Positions 33,443 to 41,619 of a DNA stretch of 64,000 nt are shown piece by piece. Location: NCBI GenBank assembly GCA_030538185.1, contig JAUNUK010000004.1, forward strand, positions 222,203 through 286,202, written 5' to 3'. Made by a program: the position numbers and the translations under genes. Positions within the stretch are counted from its first letter, which is position 1, and each line of letters begins with the position of its first letter. This stretch comes from Actinomycetaceae bacterium. GTDB lineage: Bacteria; Actinomycetota; Actinomycetes; Actinomycetales; Actinomycetaceae. The notes under the pieces are model-generated. The model did no database searches, was not told where the DNA came from, and saw nothing but the letters and a program-made list of their open reading frames with translations.

Positions 33443-34840
33443 ATGACACGCGCCGCGAAAACCCGCCGCCACACCTCTGCCCAACAACTGCGCCCACGAC
33501 TGGCCGCCCTCGGCATTTGCTTGGCCCTTGGCCTTGTTGGATGCTCCAATACTGCCGCGCCAGGCGAAAAACCTGAGGAAACATCGCAGACTCAAGCCGC
33601 TGACCCAGCTGACAACCCGGCACTGCCAGGTGTTAATGAAAAACAGCGGGTGCAGGTTGTTATCGCTGCCAATCAATTGGCAGCTGATGTCCTCAAACGC
33701 GCCGATAAGAATCTGGTAGCCTCGCCGGCATCTTTGCAAATGTCATTGGCAGCCTTAAGCCTTGGTGCAGAACTGGAGTCTCATCAAGTCAAATCGAATT
33801 TCAAGGATTCCCTCGGCATGATCGATGGCGCGGTTTTAGCTGCTATGGGGAAATCCCTCAAGGTTTGGGATGGGGATGTTTCATCCTTGAGCCCCACAAC
33901 GCTGCCTGAAAAACCAATTTTGCATATGGTTGATCAGGTAGTTGTAGACGATGACGCCCAGGTAAAGGATGAGTTTTTGACGAAGGTCAAGGACACCATG
34001 GGGGCCGATGTTTTGACGACAGACCTGGCATCGCTCGAGGGGCTGAAACCCGTCAATGATTGGGTGAAAGAACACTCAGGCGGCATATTGGACGGTGCCC
34101 CACTGGAGCCAGATGAGAACAATATGGTCATCATCCAAAACCTTGCGACATTTGGTGCTCAGTGGAAGGAGCATTTCAAGGTCGACTACACGAAGCCCGA
34201 CACCTTCCACCTAGCCTCGGGTGAAGGTGTCGAGGTGCAGATGATGAACGAGTTCTATCCGATGCCATCTGCCCAGTATGAGGGATGGGTTTTGGCCGAA
34301 AAGCCTTACACTGAAGGCTTCGTTGCGCAGTTCATTTTGCCGCCCAAGGAAACAGGCTTTGCAGACCTACATGCAGACGTACTCACCTACCTTGACTTAC
34401 AAGCTCGCGCCGCTGCCGCCGCTTTCGAGGCCCGCGACGCTCAAGACACATACAGCGAAGAATTCCCCCGACACGAGGCCGATTCACTGCCTTATGTGAA
34501 CCTCTCCGTTCCACGCACTACCTTGCAAACCAGGGCTTACCTGCGCGAATCTATCGCCGGCAAAGATTTAGAAGGCCCTTATGGCTCATTATTCCTGCCC
34601 GGGATTTTTCCGGGTATCACCGATAACCCAGCCTTTGCCATTAGTGACATCATCCAAGATTCCATGCTCAACATTTCCGAGGCCGGCACATTGGCCACAA
34701 CCCTAACCTCAATACCTGGCGGCATGGGAGCTCCGCCTTCTATTGAGGTGAAGCTGGACCGTCCGTTCATTGTGTTGATTCGTGACGCAACAACCCGCTG
34801 GCCAGTGTATGCGGCGAAGGTCATGGACCCGCGCGGTTAG
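33443..34840 (+). CDS. Serpin lipoprotein (serine protease inhibitor)
   Basis: 465 residues. Lipoprotein signal with lipobox LVGC, a 35-residue linker, then a serpin fold: NLVASPASLQMSLAALSLGA (helix B), VNDWVKEHSGGIL, the strand VVIDD-like LVVDDD, hinge LNISEAGTLATTLTSIPGG and C-terminal LDRPFIVLIRDATTRWPVYAAKVMDP. The hinge residues are less Ala-rich than in fully inhibitory serpins. The P1 residue cannot be fixed by eye. It would protect the cell from host or bacterial proteases at the surface, as proposed for bifidobacterial serpins. Confidence 0.88.
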   Translation: MTRAAKTRRHTSAQQLRPRLAALGICLALGLVGCSNTAAPGEKPEETSQTQAADPADNPALPGVNEKQRVQVVIAANQLAADVLKRADKNLVASPASLQMSLAALSLGAELESHQVKSNFKDSLGMIDGAVLAAMGKSLKVWDGDVSSLSPTTLPEKPILHMVDQVVVDDDAQVKDEFLTKVKDTMGADVLTTDLASLEGLKPVNDWVKEHSGGILDGAPLEPDENNMVIIQNLATFGAQWKEHFKVDYTKPDTFHLASGEGVEVQMMNEFYPMPSAQYEGWVLAEKPYTEGFVAQFILPPKETGFADLHADVLTYLDLQARAAAAAFEARDAQDTYSEEFPRHEADSLPYVNLSVPRTTLQTRAYLRESIAGKDLEGPYGSLFLPGIFPGITDNPAFAISDIIQDSMLNISEAGTLATTLTSIPGGMGAPPSIEVKLDRPFIVLIRDATTRWPVYAAKVMDPRG

Positions 34841-34885
34841 CGCGGTTAGCGCGTTTACCGAGGTCAGTACGTTTAACTAACGAGT

Positions 34886-35179
34886 TCACCCTTCGCGTTC
34901 TTGTACCGTCACCTTTACGGTATCGCCAGGCTGCTTAGCGATCCGCCCTCGGATATCTTTTAATATCCCCAGGATGTAACACACGGAACCGTCCTCGTTC
35001 TTCACGCCCATATTCACGATTGAGCCTTCGTAGGGCTCGCCGTCAAAGGTGGCACGCACCTTCACCCGCCCTTTGCCGAACTCTTCACGCAGGTCATAGG
35101 GGAATCGCACGAAAGCGCCGCCTTTTCCGATGTGTGCAGCCTCTATTAGCGCCTCAAACTCATAGACCTTGGAGTTCAT
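34886..35179 (-). CDS. Small DUF1905-like protein
   Basis: 97 residues with the beta-barrel DUF1905 pattern: YEFEALIEAAHIGKGGAFVRFPYDLREEFGKGRVKVRATFDGEPYEGSIVNMG, ending in KVTVQERE. Function of the family is unknown. The ATG at 35179 follows a GGGGG stretch; a longer in-frame extension upstream looks non-native. The 3' part carries one motif copy (34944-34952) read as IRGRI, an atypical reading frame for it. Confidence 0.78.
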   Translation of the reverse strand: MNSKVYEFEALIEAAHIGKGGAFVRFPYDLREEFGKGRVKVRATFDGEPYEGSIVNMGVKNEDGSVCYILGILKDIRGRIAKQPGDTVKVTVQEREG

Positions 35180-35301
35180 TTCGCCCCCGAACGCTTGTTT
35201 GTGTTTCCTCGTGCAGGGTTTCAAACCTTTTACCCGCATCCATGCTGCGAATACTACCCAGCCCCGATTGCACCTGCCACCAAACAGTTCACGGTTTCTT
35301 G

Positions 35302-36684
35302 ATGTCGAGACAAATTTCTTGGCACAATGACAAGGTGGCGCGCAACACAAATATTATTTCCGAGGGCGACAAGGACAATGACCCTGACGGCCAGGGGGAC
35401 CCCCCGCACCCTGCGCCCCAAACAACACCGGCCTTCGGCGGATATTTCCCGGGGTCGCGGGAGTACCGGCGGATCTCTGTCGCATTATTCCTGGCTGGCC
35501 TGGCGACCTTCGCCCTGTTGTACAACACCCAACCCTTATTGCCGACCATCTCGAAGGTCTTTAGTATTACGGCTGGTGAATCCGCGCTATCGGTGTCTGC
35601 AGCGACTCTTGGTTTAGGTGTCGCTCTGCTTGTTTTCGGTCCTGCCTCTGAGGTGCTTGGCCGCACCAAGCTGATGTATTTTTCACTGTTTACGGCTTCG
35701 GTTGTCGGCATCCTCACTGGTCTTGCTCCAACCTGGGAGTTGCTGCTGGTCAGTCGTGTTTTATTGGGTGTTACGCTGGCCGGACTGCCTGCCGTAGCCA
35801 TGTCGTACCTGACCGAAGAAATCGCAGCGACCCACCTGCCACGCGCCGCTGGCCTATACATTGGTGGCACCGCCCTGGGTGGGATGTCTGGACGCCTGGT
35901 GACCGGCCTGGTAGCAGACTTTCTTGACTGGCGTGCCGCCCTGGTGGTGGTCGGAGTTATATCCTTGGCCTGCGCCATTGCCGTCTTGCTGCTACTGCCG
36001 AAGTCCAGGAACTTCGTGCGTGAAGACGCGTCGCTAAAGTTGCTGGCCCGCCAGGTTGTGGGTGCGTGGACCGACCCGGTTTTGGTCGGCCTCTACGCAG
36101 TGGCGGCCCTGGGCATGGGTGCATTCGTCGGCATGTTCAACGCTATTGGTTTTCGCCTGGAAGGACCGCCCTATAACCTGTCGGTCGGCTTGGCCGGCCT
36201 GGTGTTCCTGGTTTACCCGGTCGGTTCGGTGGCTTCCACGGTTGCCGGGCGCATGGCGTCCAGGTTCGGCCAAAGACGCGTATCTCCCGTGGGCGCCCTC
36301 ATTTTCCTGATCGGCATCACGGTGACCTTGGTCGATTCCCTGCCGGGCATGATTGTGGGACTGGCCCTCATGATGGCCGGGTTCTTCGCAGTTCACGGGG
36401 TTGCGGCCGGTTGGGTCTCAGTGCGCGCAGCCGCCGGACACAGGTCCAAAGGGCACGCATCCAGCACCTACATGGCCGCCTATTACGCAGGTTCCTCTGC
36501 TTTCGGGCCACTAACCGGGGTGGCCTGGCAGCACGGCGGTTGGGACTGGGTGATTATCTTGTGCGCGATTCTGGCCGGGGCCACACTGGCCTTGGTGGTC
36601 GCCCTCGGCCTTACCCGAAGCCTGCTGTGGCCAGGCGGAGCACCCGGCCTCCTAGATTGGGGCAAGCCCAAAAACACCAATTAG
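35302..36684 (+). CDS. MFS transporter (YnfM/AraJ-like)
   Basis: About 460 residues, twelve TM helices; QPLLPTISKVFSI, GPASEVLGRTKLMY (motif A), and RAAGLYIGGTALGGMSGR (motif C-like) resemble the YnfM group of proton-driven exporters. The first 45 residues are hydrophilic and include IISEGDKDND, encoded by a full ATTTCCGAGGGCG copy at 35357-35368. The start is uncertain: ATG 35302 or GTG 35335; neither has a good ribosome-binding site. Confidence 0.78.
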   Translation: MSRQISWHNDKVARNTNIISEGDKDNDPDGQGDPPHPAPQTTPAFGGYFPGSREYRRISVALFLAGLATFALLYNTQPLLPTISKVFSITAGESALSVSAATLGLGVALLVFGPASEVLGRTKLMYFSLFTASVVGILTGLAPTWELLLVSRVLLGVTLAGLPAVAMSYLTEEIAATHLPRAAGLYIGGTALGGMSGRLVTGLVADFLDWRAALVVVGVISLACAIAVLLLLPKSRNFVREDASLKLLARQVVGAWTDPVLVGLYAVAALGMGAFVGMFNAIGFRLEGPPYNLSVGLAGLVFLVYPVGSVASTVAGRMASRFGQRRVSPVGALIFLIGITVTLVDSLPGMIVGLALMMAGFFAVHGVAAGWVSVRAAAGHRSKGHASSTYMAAYYAGSSAFGPLTGVAWQHGGWDWVIILCAILAGATLALVVALGLTRSLLWPGGAPGLLDWGKPKNTN

Positions 36685-36708
36685 CCCCCTGCCCTGCCGC
36701 CTTCACGT

Positions 36709-36778
36709 GCCGACTGTGCGCTAAGTGGGTGACAGGACGGCAATAGCCTCACTCTCAAGCACTTAGCGCACAGTCGGC
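36709..36778. terminator. Bidirectional terminator with 19-bp stem
   Basis: A perfect 19-bp inverted repeat (GCCGACTGTGCGCTAAGTG at 36709-36727 with 36760-36778), loop of 32, between the convergent MFS and ABC permease genes. Confidence 0.6.
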
Positions 36779-36793
36779 GGGGATGGGAGGGAG

Positions 36794-37600
36794 CTACCTC
36801 AAGGAAATGTGGCGCGTGGCCACGCGCAAGGACACGGCGATCATCACCGCGTAGAACAGCAGCTCGGTCACGATGAAACCGAAGGGGACCAGCGGAACTG
36901 CGCCTCTTTCATTGACGAACTGAAGGAAGCGGTAGCCGAACTCCAGACCGATCGGGACTTCGATCCGCAGCGACACCGGGACGGCAAACAGGCCCACAAC
37001 AGCGACAACCTGGCCGATCACATACAAGGCAACCAGAGAAATCACCATGCCCGCGTAGTGGCCGAAGCGCGACAGTTGCGGTGCATTACCCAAGGTCAGT
37101 CCCGTTGTCCAATACAAGATGGACTGGCCGAAGGACATGAGCACAGCCACGACAATGATGCCTATCAGGACGCCTTTATGCAGGGAGCCAAAGGAGGCAA
37201 TGAACTCTTGTTTCAGGCTGGCCCACATATCCTGCGACAGGGAGACCCGAAAGAAGACCAGCCAGGAGGCAATGGCCACGCCGAGGACCACCAACATCCA
37301 CGCGGTGATGTACAGGATTTTCGCCCAGTAAATCCGCGCACCAGAAACTGGCAGGACGTGGGTTAGATAACCCCTGCGGCCAAACATGGTGGTGTAATAC
37401 CGCCATATCAGGTAGGCGAAAACCGCTGTGACCAGTATGACTGGAACAAAAATGCCGGCCAGGTAGAAGAACCCGGACAAGGCGGGCACCTGGACCCAAT
37501 GCCCCAGGACTCCCACGGCCACAATCGCCACGGTTGCACCCACGGCCCCCAGCAGCAGGCGCCAGGTCTCCAACCATTCGTGTTTCAGTATTTTCAACAT
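36794..37600 (-). CDS. ABC-2-type permease of the GntR-linked transporter
   Basis: 268 residues with six TM helices; begins MLKILKHEWLETWRLLLGAVG and has YLTHVLPVSGARIYWAKIL, a pattern common to small ABC-2 membrane subunits. Its start overlaps the ATPase stop by 7 bp. With the GntR regulator and ATPase it forms a YtrABC-like operon, often linked to cell-envelope stress or peptide resistance in Gram-positives; the substrate is unknown. Confidence 0.8.
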   Translation of the reverse strand: MLKILKHEWLETWRLLLGAVGATVAIVAVGVLGHWVQVPALSGFFYLAGIFVPVILVTAVFAYLIWRYYTTMFGRRGYLTHVLPVSGARIYWAKILYITAWMLVVLGVAIASWLVFFRVSLSQDMWASLKQEFIASFGSLHKGVLIGIIVVAVLMSFGQSILYWTTGLTLGNAPQLSRFGHYAGMVISLVALYVIGQVVAVVGLFAVPVSLRIEVPIGLEFGYRFLQFVNERGAVPLVPFGFIVTELLFYAVMIAVSLRVATRHISLR

Positions 37601-38391
37601 GAGTACTCCTTCAAGAAGATCTGGTTCAAGGAAGCTTGATGTTCGGCACGCAGGTCATCGGTGTCACCCTGCAGCAAGATTTGGCCGGCACGCATGAACA
37701 CGGCGTGATCGACAATGGGCTCGAGGTCGTGGACCAGATGCGTGGACAGCACAACCATCGCGCCTTCGCTGTAATTTCCGAGGACGGCATCCAAAGTCGC
37801 CTGACGTGCAGCCGGATCGATGCCACTGATGGGCTCATCCAGCAGGTATACGCGCGCCGCGCGAGACATGGTCAAAGATATCTGTAGTTTTTCACGCATG
37901 CCTTTACTCATTTCTTTGAGACGCATGGCCGGGTCCAAACCGAAGAACCCCAACATGTCTTTGGCTTTTTCAGCGTCGAAGTCCTCAAAGAAATCGTCGA
38001 AGTAGGCAATTGCACTAGTGGCACGCAGGTTATCGGCCAAGAACGACGTATCCGGCAGGAAAGACACATAAGGCTTAGTCGACAAGCCTGGACGGTTCCC
38101 GAACAGCCGCACCTCGCCCGTGTATTCGCTAATCAGCCCCGCAAGGATTTTCAACAGCGTCGTTTTTCCGCAGCCGTTTTCACCCATGAGTCCCACAAGT
38201 TGCCCTGCCTTTAGCGTCAGGTTCATGCCGCGCAGGGATGGTCGGGCGTTGTATGCGTGCGATAACCCCACGGCATGAATGGCCTGTTGGGCCTGGTCTA
38301 GGCTGGTATTGGGGTTGTGGTTTCGCGCCTGGATTTCCTCGCCGTTGAATACTGCGGGGACCTGTGTGGCGCCATTGTGCGTGGTGTTCAT
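37594..38391 (-). CDS. ABC transporter ATPase (YtrB-like)
   Basis: 265 residues. Walker A GLMGENGCGKTTLLK, a Q-loop in the SFLPDTSFL region, signature KEMSKGMREKLQISLTMS (SKGMR rather than LSGGQ), Walker B VYLLDEPISGIDPAARQ, H-loop LSTHLVHD. The modified signature is typical of YtrB-like exporters' ATPases. Lies between the GntR gene (4-bp overlap) and the permease. Confidence 0.88.
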   Translation of the reverse strand: MNTTHNGATQVPAVFNGEEIQARNHNPNTSLDQAQQAIHAVGLSHAYNARPSLRGMNLTLKAGQLVGLMGENGCGKTTLLKILAGLISEYTGEVRLFGNRPGLSTKPYVSFLPDTSFLADNLRATSAIAYFDDFFEDFDAEKAKDMLGFFGLDPAMRLKEMSKGMREKLQISLTMSRAARVYLLDEPISGIDPAARQATLDAVLGNYSEGAMVVLSTHLVHDLEPIVDHAVFMRAGQILLQGDTDDLRAEHQASLNQIFLKEYSC

Positions 38392-38753
38392 TTTTCCTCC
38401 TTCAACCAGGCTTGCTTCAGCAGATCGATTGCTTTGGCTTGGCTTAGACCTAAGCTTTTAGCGTTTTGGGCATATCCGAGGGCGGCTTCCATGGCGCTGC
38501 TTTCTTTGAGTTCTTCAATCAAGTCTTTGTTATCCGTGACGAAGCGTCCGGCGGTTCGTTCGCTTCGGGCCAGGCCCAGGCGTTCGAACTCTGCCAGGGC
38601 ACGTTGAACGGTGTTCGGGTTGGTGCCGTATTCGGCAGCCAGTTCGCGAACGCTTGGGATGCGCGTGCCTTGTGGCCAGATGTTTGCAATAACCCGGCGT
38701 TGGAAGTCTTCCAGCAGCTGCGTCCAAATCGGGCGAGATGGGTCAAAGTCCAC
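38388..38753 (-). CDS. GntR-family regulator (YtrA subfamily)
   Basis: 121 residues: winged helix DFDPSRPIWTQLLEDFQRRVIANIWPQGTRIPSVRELAAEYGTNPNTVQRALAEFERLGLARSE followed by only about 50 residues, as in YtrA proteins that sit with ABC transporters. GTG at 38753 with GAGGAG upstream. An inverted repeat at 38785-38806 just upstream fits its operator, so autoregulation of the operon is likely. The coding sequence carries one iterated motif (38476-38484). Confidence 0.9.
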   Translation of the reverse strand: MDFDPSRPIWTQLLEDFQRRVIANIWPQGTRIPSVRELAAEYGTNPNTVQRALAEFERLGLARSERTAGRFVTDNKDLIEELKESSAMEAALGYAQNAKSLGLSQAKAIDLLKQAWLKEEK

Positions 38754-38784
38754 GAGTGCTCCTCTCTGCCGTGCGACTGTCTTA

Positions 38785-38806
38785 TTGTATTACGCACTTA
38801 ATACAA
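38785..38806. promoter_or_regulatory. Operator-like inverted repeat for the GntR regulator
   Basis: TTGTATTA-N6-TAATACAA, perfectly symmetrical, 32 bases upstream of the GntR start on the minus strand. Its arms contain promoter-like TATT/TACAA elements, so binding would block transcription. Confidence 0.7.
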
Positions 38807-38922
38807 CCATACACCAAAGAAGCTGTCAAGTCATACATTCAAGGTTGTTTTCGCACGACCCTGGCACATTCCATAGAGTGCTGCTACGCTTGCTACAAGA
38901 CGCCCTCGGAAAGGGGATCAAC

Positions 38923-39186
38923 ATGCAAACTATTGCGCACCGGGAACTGAGGAACAACTCATCGGAAATACTTCGACGGGTCGCAGCTGGGGAATCCTTC
39001 GAAATCACAAACAACGGTGTTCCTACAGCAATGCTGATCCCGACACAAGAAACAGAACTGGATCGCCTGAGGGCTGCCGGCCAAACCCGGCCACCGCTTC
39101 GACCACTTTCTGATTTGACCAAGATTAAAAGAGTAGAAGGCCTTACAAGCAAAGAGGTCCTAGACGATCTGCGAGGCGACCGGTGA
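38923..39186 (+). CDS. Phd/YefM-type antitoxin
   Basis: 87 residues. N-terminal MQTIAHRELRNNSSEILRRVAAGESFEITNNGVPTAMLIP is a standard Phd DNA-binding domain; the C-terminal tail binds toxin. AAAGGGG precedes the ATG. It overlaps the PIN toxin by 4 bp. A motif copy (38901-38909) lies just upstream in the promoter region. Confidence 0.92.
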   Translation: MQTIAHRELRNNSSEILRRVAAGESFEITNNGVPTAMLIPTQETELDRLRAAGQTRPPLRPLSDLTKIKRVEGLTSKEVLDDLRGDR

Positions 39187-39578
39187 TTCGATACCTGGAT
39201 ACCTCTGCGGCCTTGAAACTGGTTTTGCAAGAAAAGGAATCGTCTAGTCTCCTAGACTGGATTGAAACTGTCGGCGAACAGGGTGACAGGATGATCTCCT
39301 CCTGGCTAATGTACGCAGAAATGCGTTGCGCCCTACAAAGACAATCTCACCTTGATGCACTGGAAGTTGACCGCGTAATGAGCGTGGTCGAACTATTCGA
39401 CATCCTGCGCCAGGACTTCATGCAGGCACCCATCTCGGGCATGGGCTTGCGCGCAGCCGACGCCATTCACCTTGCCGCTGCCCTGCGCATCGGTGCCGAC
39501 GCGATCATCACCTACGACGAAGAACTAATCGCCCGCGCCCAAACCATAGGCCTAGAGGTCAACTCTCCCGGCCAGTAA
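39183..39578 (+). CDS. vapC: VapC-type PIN-domain toxin 2
   Basis: 131 residues with PIN residues Asp in YLDTSAALKL, Glu in YAEMRCALQR, Asp in RAADAIHLAAA and Asp in IITYDEEL. Predicted ribonuclease neutralised by the Phd-type partner. GTG start inside the antitoxin stop (GTGA). It differs from the AbrB-linked VapC at 17361. Confidence 0.92.
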   Translation: MIRYLDTSAALKLVLQEKESSSLLDWIETVGEQGDRMISSWLMYAEMRCALQRQSHLDALEVDRVMSVVELFDILRQDFMQAPISGMGLRAADAIHLAAALRIGADAIITYDEELIARAQTIGLEVNSPGQ

Positions 39579-39594
39579 GAACAACCTGCGGCCA

Positions 39595-40491
39595 CTACGT
39601 ACCGAGGGCGTTCATTGTGAATGCGCCGGATTGCAGGCCTGCCAGGTCCAAGACTGCGTGTTTGAATCCCGCCTGATGTGCAGCTTCCATGATTACCGCG
39701 CGCGCCTGCGCACCATCGGCGCCCTCGCCAGCAAACAGCGCAAAGTCACGCACTGGAACCTCAATCCGAGCCACGTCCCCATGGTGCCGAACCCTACAAT
39801 CGCTAACACCCACAGCCCACAAGGCGTCCTCAAGTGCCTCGATAGCCGCCAGTTTCGATGAAGTGACTTCTTCGCCGTGCGGAATCCTGGAAGCCAGACA
39901 CGGTGCTGCCGGTTTATCCGCAGACGGCAACCCTAGCCAGCGAGCCACCGCACGCACATCAGCCTTCCTCAACCCAGCATCCGCCAAGGGGCGCAGAACA
40001 CCGGCCTCATCAGCCGCGCGCGCACCCGGCCTATCCACACGCCCACGGTCATCGGCATTTTCACCGAAAGCCAGAGCACGCAAACCGTACTCTCGCGCAA
40101 CGGATACATCAACCTGCGCAAACATCCCGGCCTTACAGGCGTAACACCTGTTCACATCGTTTCGCACAAAGTTTGGGTCCTCCAACTCACTTGTCACAAG
40201 TTCAACGACCTGCACACCAAGATCCAAAGCCTGCGCAATAGCCAACTCGTATTCACGCTGTGGCAACAGCTCAGACACCGCCATAAATGCGACAACCTGA
40301 TCAACACCCAATGCCCGCACGGCCAGGGCTAAGAGCACCGAAGAATCCACGCCACCGGAATAAGCCACACCCAGGGGCGCATCGCCCTCGGCAATCAAAG
40401 CCTCAACGCGCGCAGCCAAAACGGAAGGCTCAAGTGGACGCACGGGGATCGGCAAGTCAACGAGTCCCTCGGATGCTACAACCTCATTCAT
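39595..40491 (-). CDS. larE: Nickel-pincer cofactor sulfur transferase LarE
   Basis: 298 residues. PP-loop AYSGGVDSSVLLALA, then the cysteine motif NRCYACKAGMF and PAAPCLASRIPHGEEVT. LarE adenylates pyridinium dicarboxylate and donates sulfur. Lactobacillus LarE sacrifices one cysteine; others use three Cys and a cluster: here C in RCYACK gives two plus one in PCLAS, three in total, so the [4Fe-4S]-type LarE is possible. It ends convergently with the Phd/VapC pair and includes a motif copy in its last codons (39602-39610). Confidence 0.93.
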   Translation of the reverse strand: MNEVVASEGLVDLPIPVRPLEPSVLAARVEALIAEGDAPLGVAYSGGVDSSVLLALAVRALGVDQVVAFMAVSELLPQREYELAIAQALDLGVQVVELVTSELEDPNFVRNDVNRCYACKAGMFAQVDVSVAREYGLRALAFGENADDRGRVDRPGARAADEAGVLRPLADAGLRKADVRAVARWLGLPSADKPAAPCLASRIPHGEEVTSSKLAAIEALEDALWAVGVSDCRVRHHGDVARIEVPVRDFALFAGEGADGAQARAVIMEAAHQAGFKHAVLDLAGLQSGAFTMNALGT

Positions 40492-40536
40492 CTAATCGAT
40501 GCTATCGCCTCTCCAGCACCTGCGCCCGATACACCG

Positions 40537-40577
40537 CTGAGAGTACCGGGCGTGCGAGGTCCCAGCGATACTCTCAG
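40537..40577. promoter_or_regulatory. Inverted repeat in the divergent larE/DsbA-like intergenic region
   Basis: CTGAGAGTA (40537-40545) and TACTCTCAG (40569-40577), 9 bp each arm. It lies between the two divergent starts and could be an operator or a hairpin in either 5' leader. Confidence 0.4.
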
Positions 40578-40616
40578 GACACGACCGATATAGTCAGCGC
40601 GTATTAGACTGCCAAA

Positions 40617-41540
40617 GTGAGCCACACACCCGTGCCCGAGGCGCCGTTACCCTTCGATCTGCCTGACCCGCTGCCTGGCATCTATTACGACCCGCGTCCC
40701 GACACCCTGGATGTCATCCAATTCACGGACCCAATGTGCGCGTGGTCCTGGGGTTCTGAACCCGTCATGAACGCGGTGCGGGCGCGTTTTGGGGAGGAAG
40801 GCCGCCTGCGCATCGGCTTCATTATGGGCGGCCTCGTGGCAGACGCGCGACGCCTGTCCCTGGGAGCAACCGCACCTCTTGGGCCCAAGCCCATCCCGCT
40901 TGACCAGGCCAATAACACCCTTGCCCGGCTATGGGCTGATTCCACCGAGCAACACGGCATGCCCATCAACACAGCCGGTTTCGCTCCCTTCAGCGAGGGG
41001 CACACCTCCAGCTTCCCCCTGTGCCACGCTGTCAAAGCAGCACAGATCATTTCCGAGGGCGGTGCGTTGAGGCTGCTGCGCCGCTTACGCGAGGCGACCC
41101 TGGTGGAAGGCCAGCCGACCTTGCGCCCTGAAACCTTGGCGGCATTGGCCACGCAGGTCGGCCTTGACCCTATGCGTTTCCGTGAGCACATGGACAGTGG
41201 CCTAGCCGAACACCTTTTCGACATTGACCGCCGACTGGCCCTGCGCTACGGCGCCCTGGGCTTTCCGACGTTTTTATTGCGCTACAACGAGTACCACGCG
41301 CTTATGCACGGCTACCAGAGCATAGAAATAATGGAACAGGCCATTGACGTCATCACGGCCAAGGAGCTAAGGCCCACCGCGCTGCCCATCACCGTGCAGG
41401 CCGTGGGCGATTTTGTAAAAACCATCACCACCACCGAGACCACATGCGCAACCGAGGTGGCTGCTGCCTTCAACATTCACCTCGAAGATGCACACTCGAT
41501 GCTAGTCGCCCTCGGCAAAGCCAAAAAGAATAAAGAATGA
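40617..41540 (+). CDS. DsbA-family thioredoxin-like protein
   Basis: 307 residues. Thioredoxin fold of the DsbA/FrnE group (VIQFTDPMCAWSWGSEPVM; LRYGALGFPTFLL). The active site reads CAWS instead of CxxC, so only one cysteine remains; a few related proteins are like this and may be glutathione- or mycothiol-linked or non-redox. The GTG start has no strong ribosome-binding site. It sits divergent from larE with no known link. Confidence 0.82.
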   Translation: MSHTPVPEAPLPFDLPDPLPGIYYDPRPDTLDVIQFTDPMCAWSWGSEPVMNAVRARFGEEGRLRIGFIMGGLVADARRLSLGATAPLGPKPIPLDQANNTLARLWADSTEQHGMPINTAGFAPFSEGHTSSFPLCHAVKAAQIISEGGALRLLRRLREATLVEGQPTLRPETLAALATQVGLDPMRFREHMDSGLAEHLFDIDRRLALRYGALGFPTFLLRYNEYHALMHGYQSIEIMEQAIDVITAKELRPTALPITVQAVGDFVKTITTTETTCATEVAAAFNIHLEDAHSMLVALGKAKKNKE

Positions 41541-41619
41541 GGGTGCCGGTGCCTTGCTTGGCCGCCACACGTGACGACCCAGCAAGGCACCAACACCCTA
41601 TATGTGTGAAGCCTAAGAA

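Noticed and set aside
34886..35350. 154-residue version of the DUF1905-like protein
   Set aside because: The extra N-terminus is Cys/Arg-rich and unrelated to the family; the ATG at 35179 gives the normal domain length.
40537..40577. CTGAGAGTA resembling the start of a TPP riboswitch
   Set aside because: The rest of the TPP core (pairing elements and the CCTGATCTGGATAAT-like block) is absent; it is only an inverted repeat.
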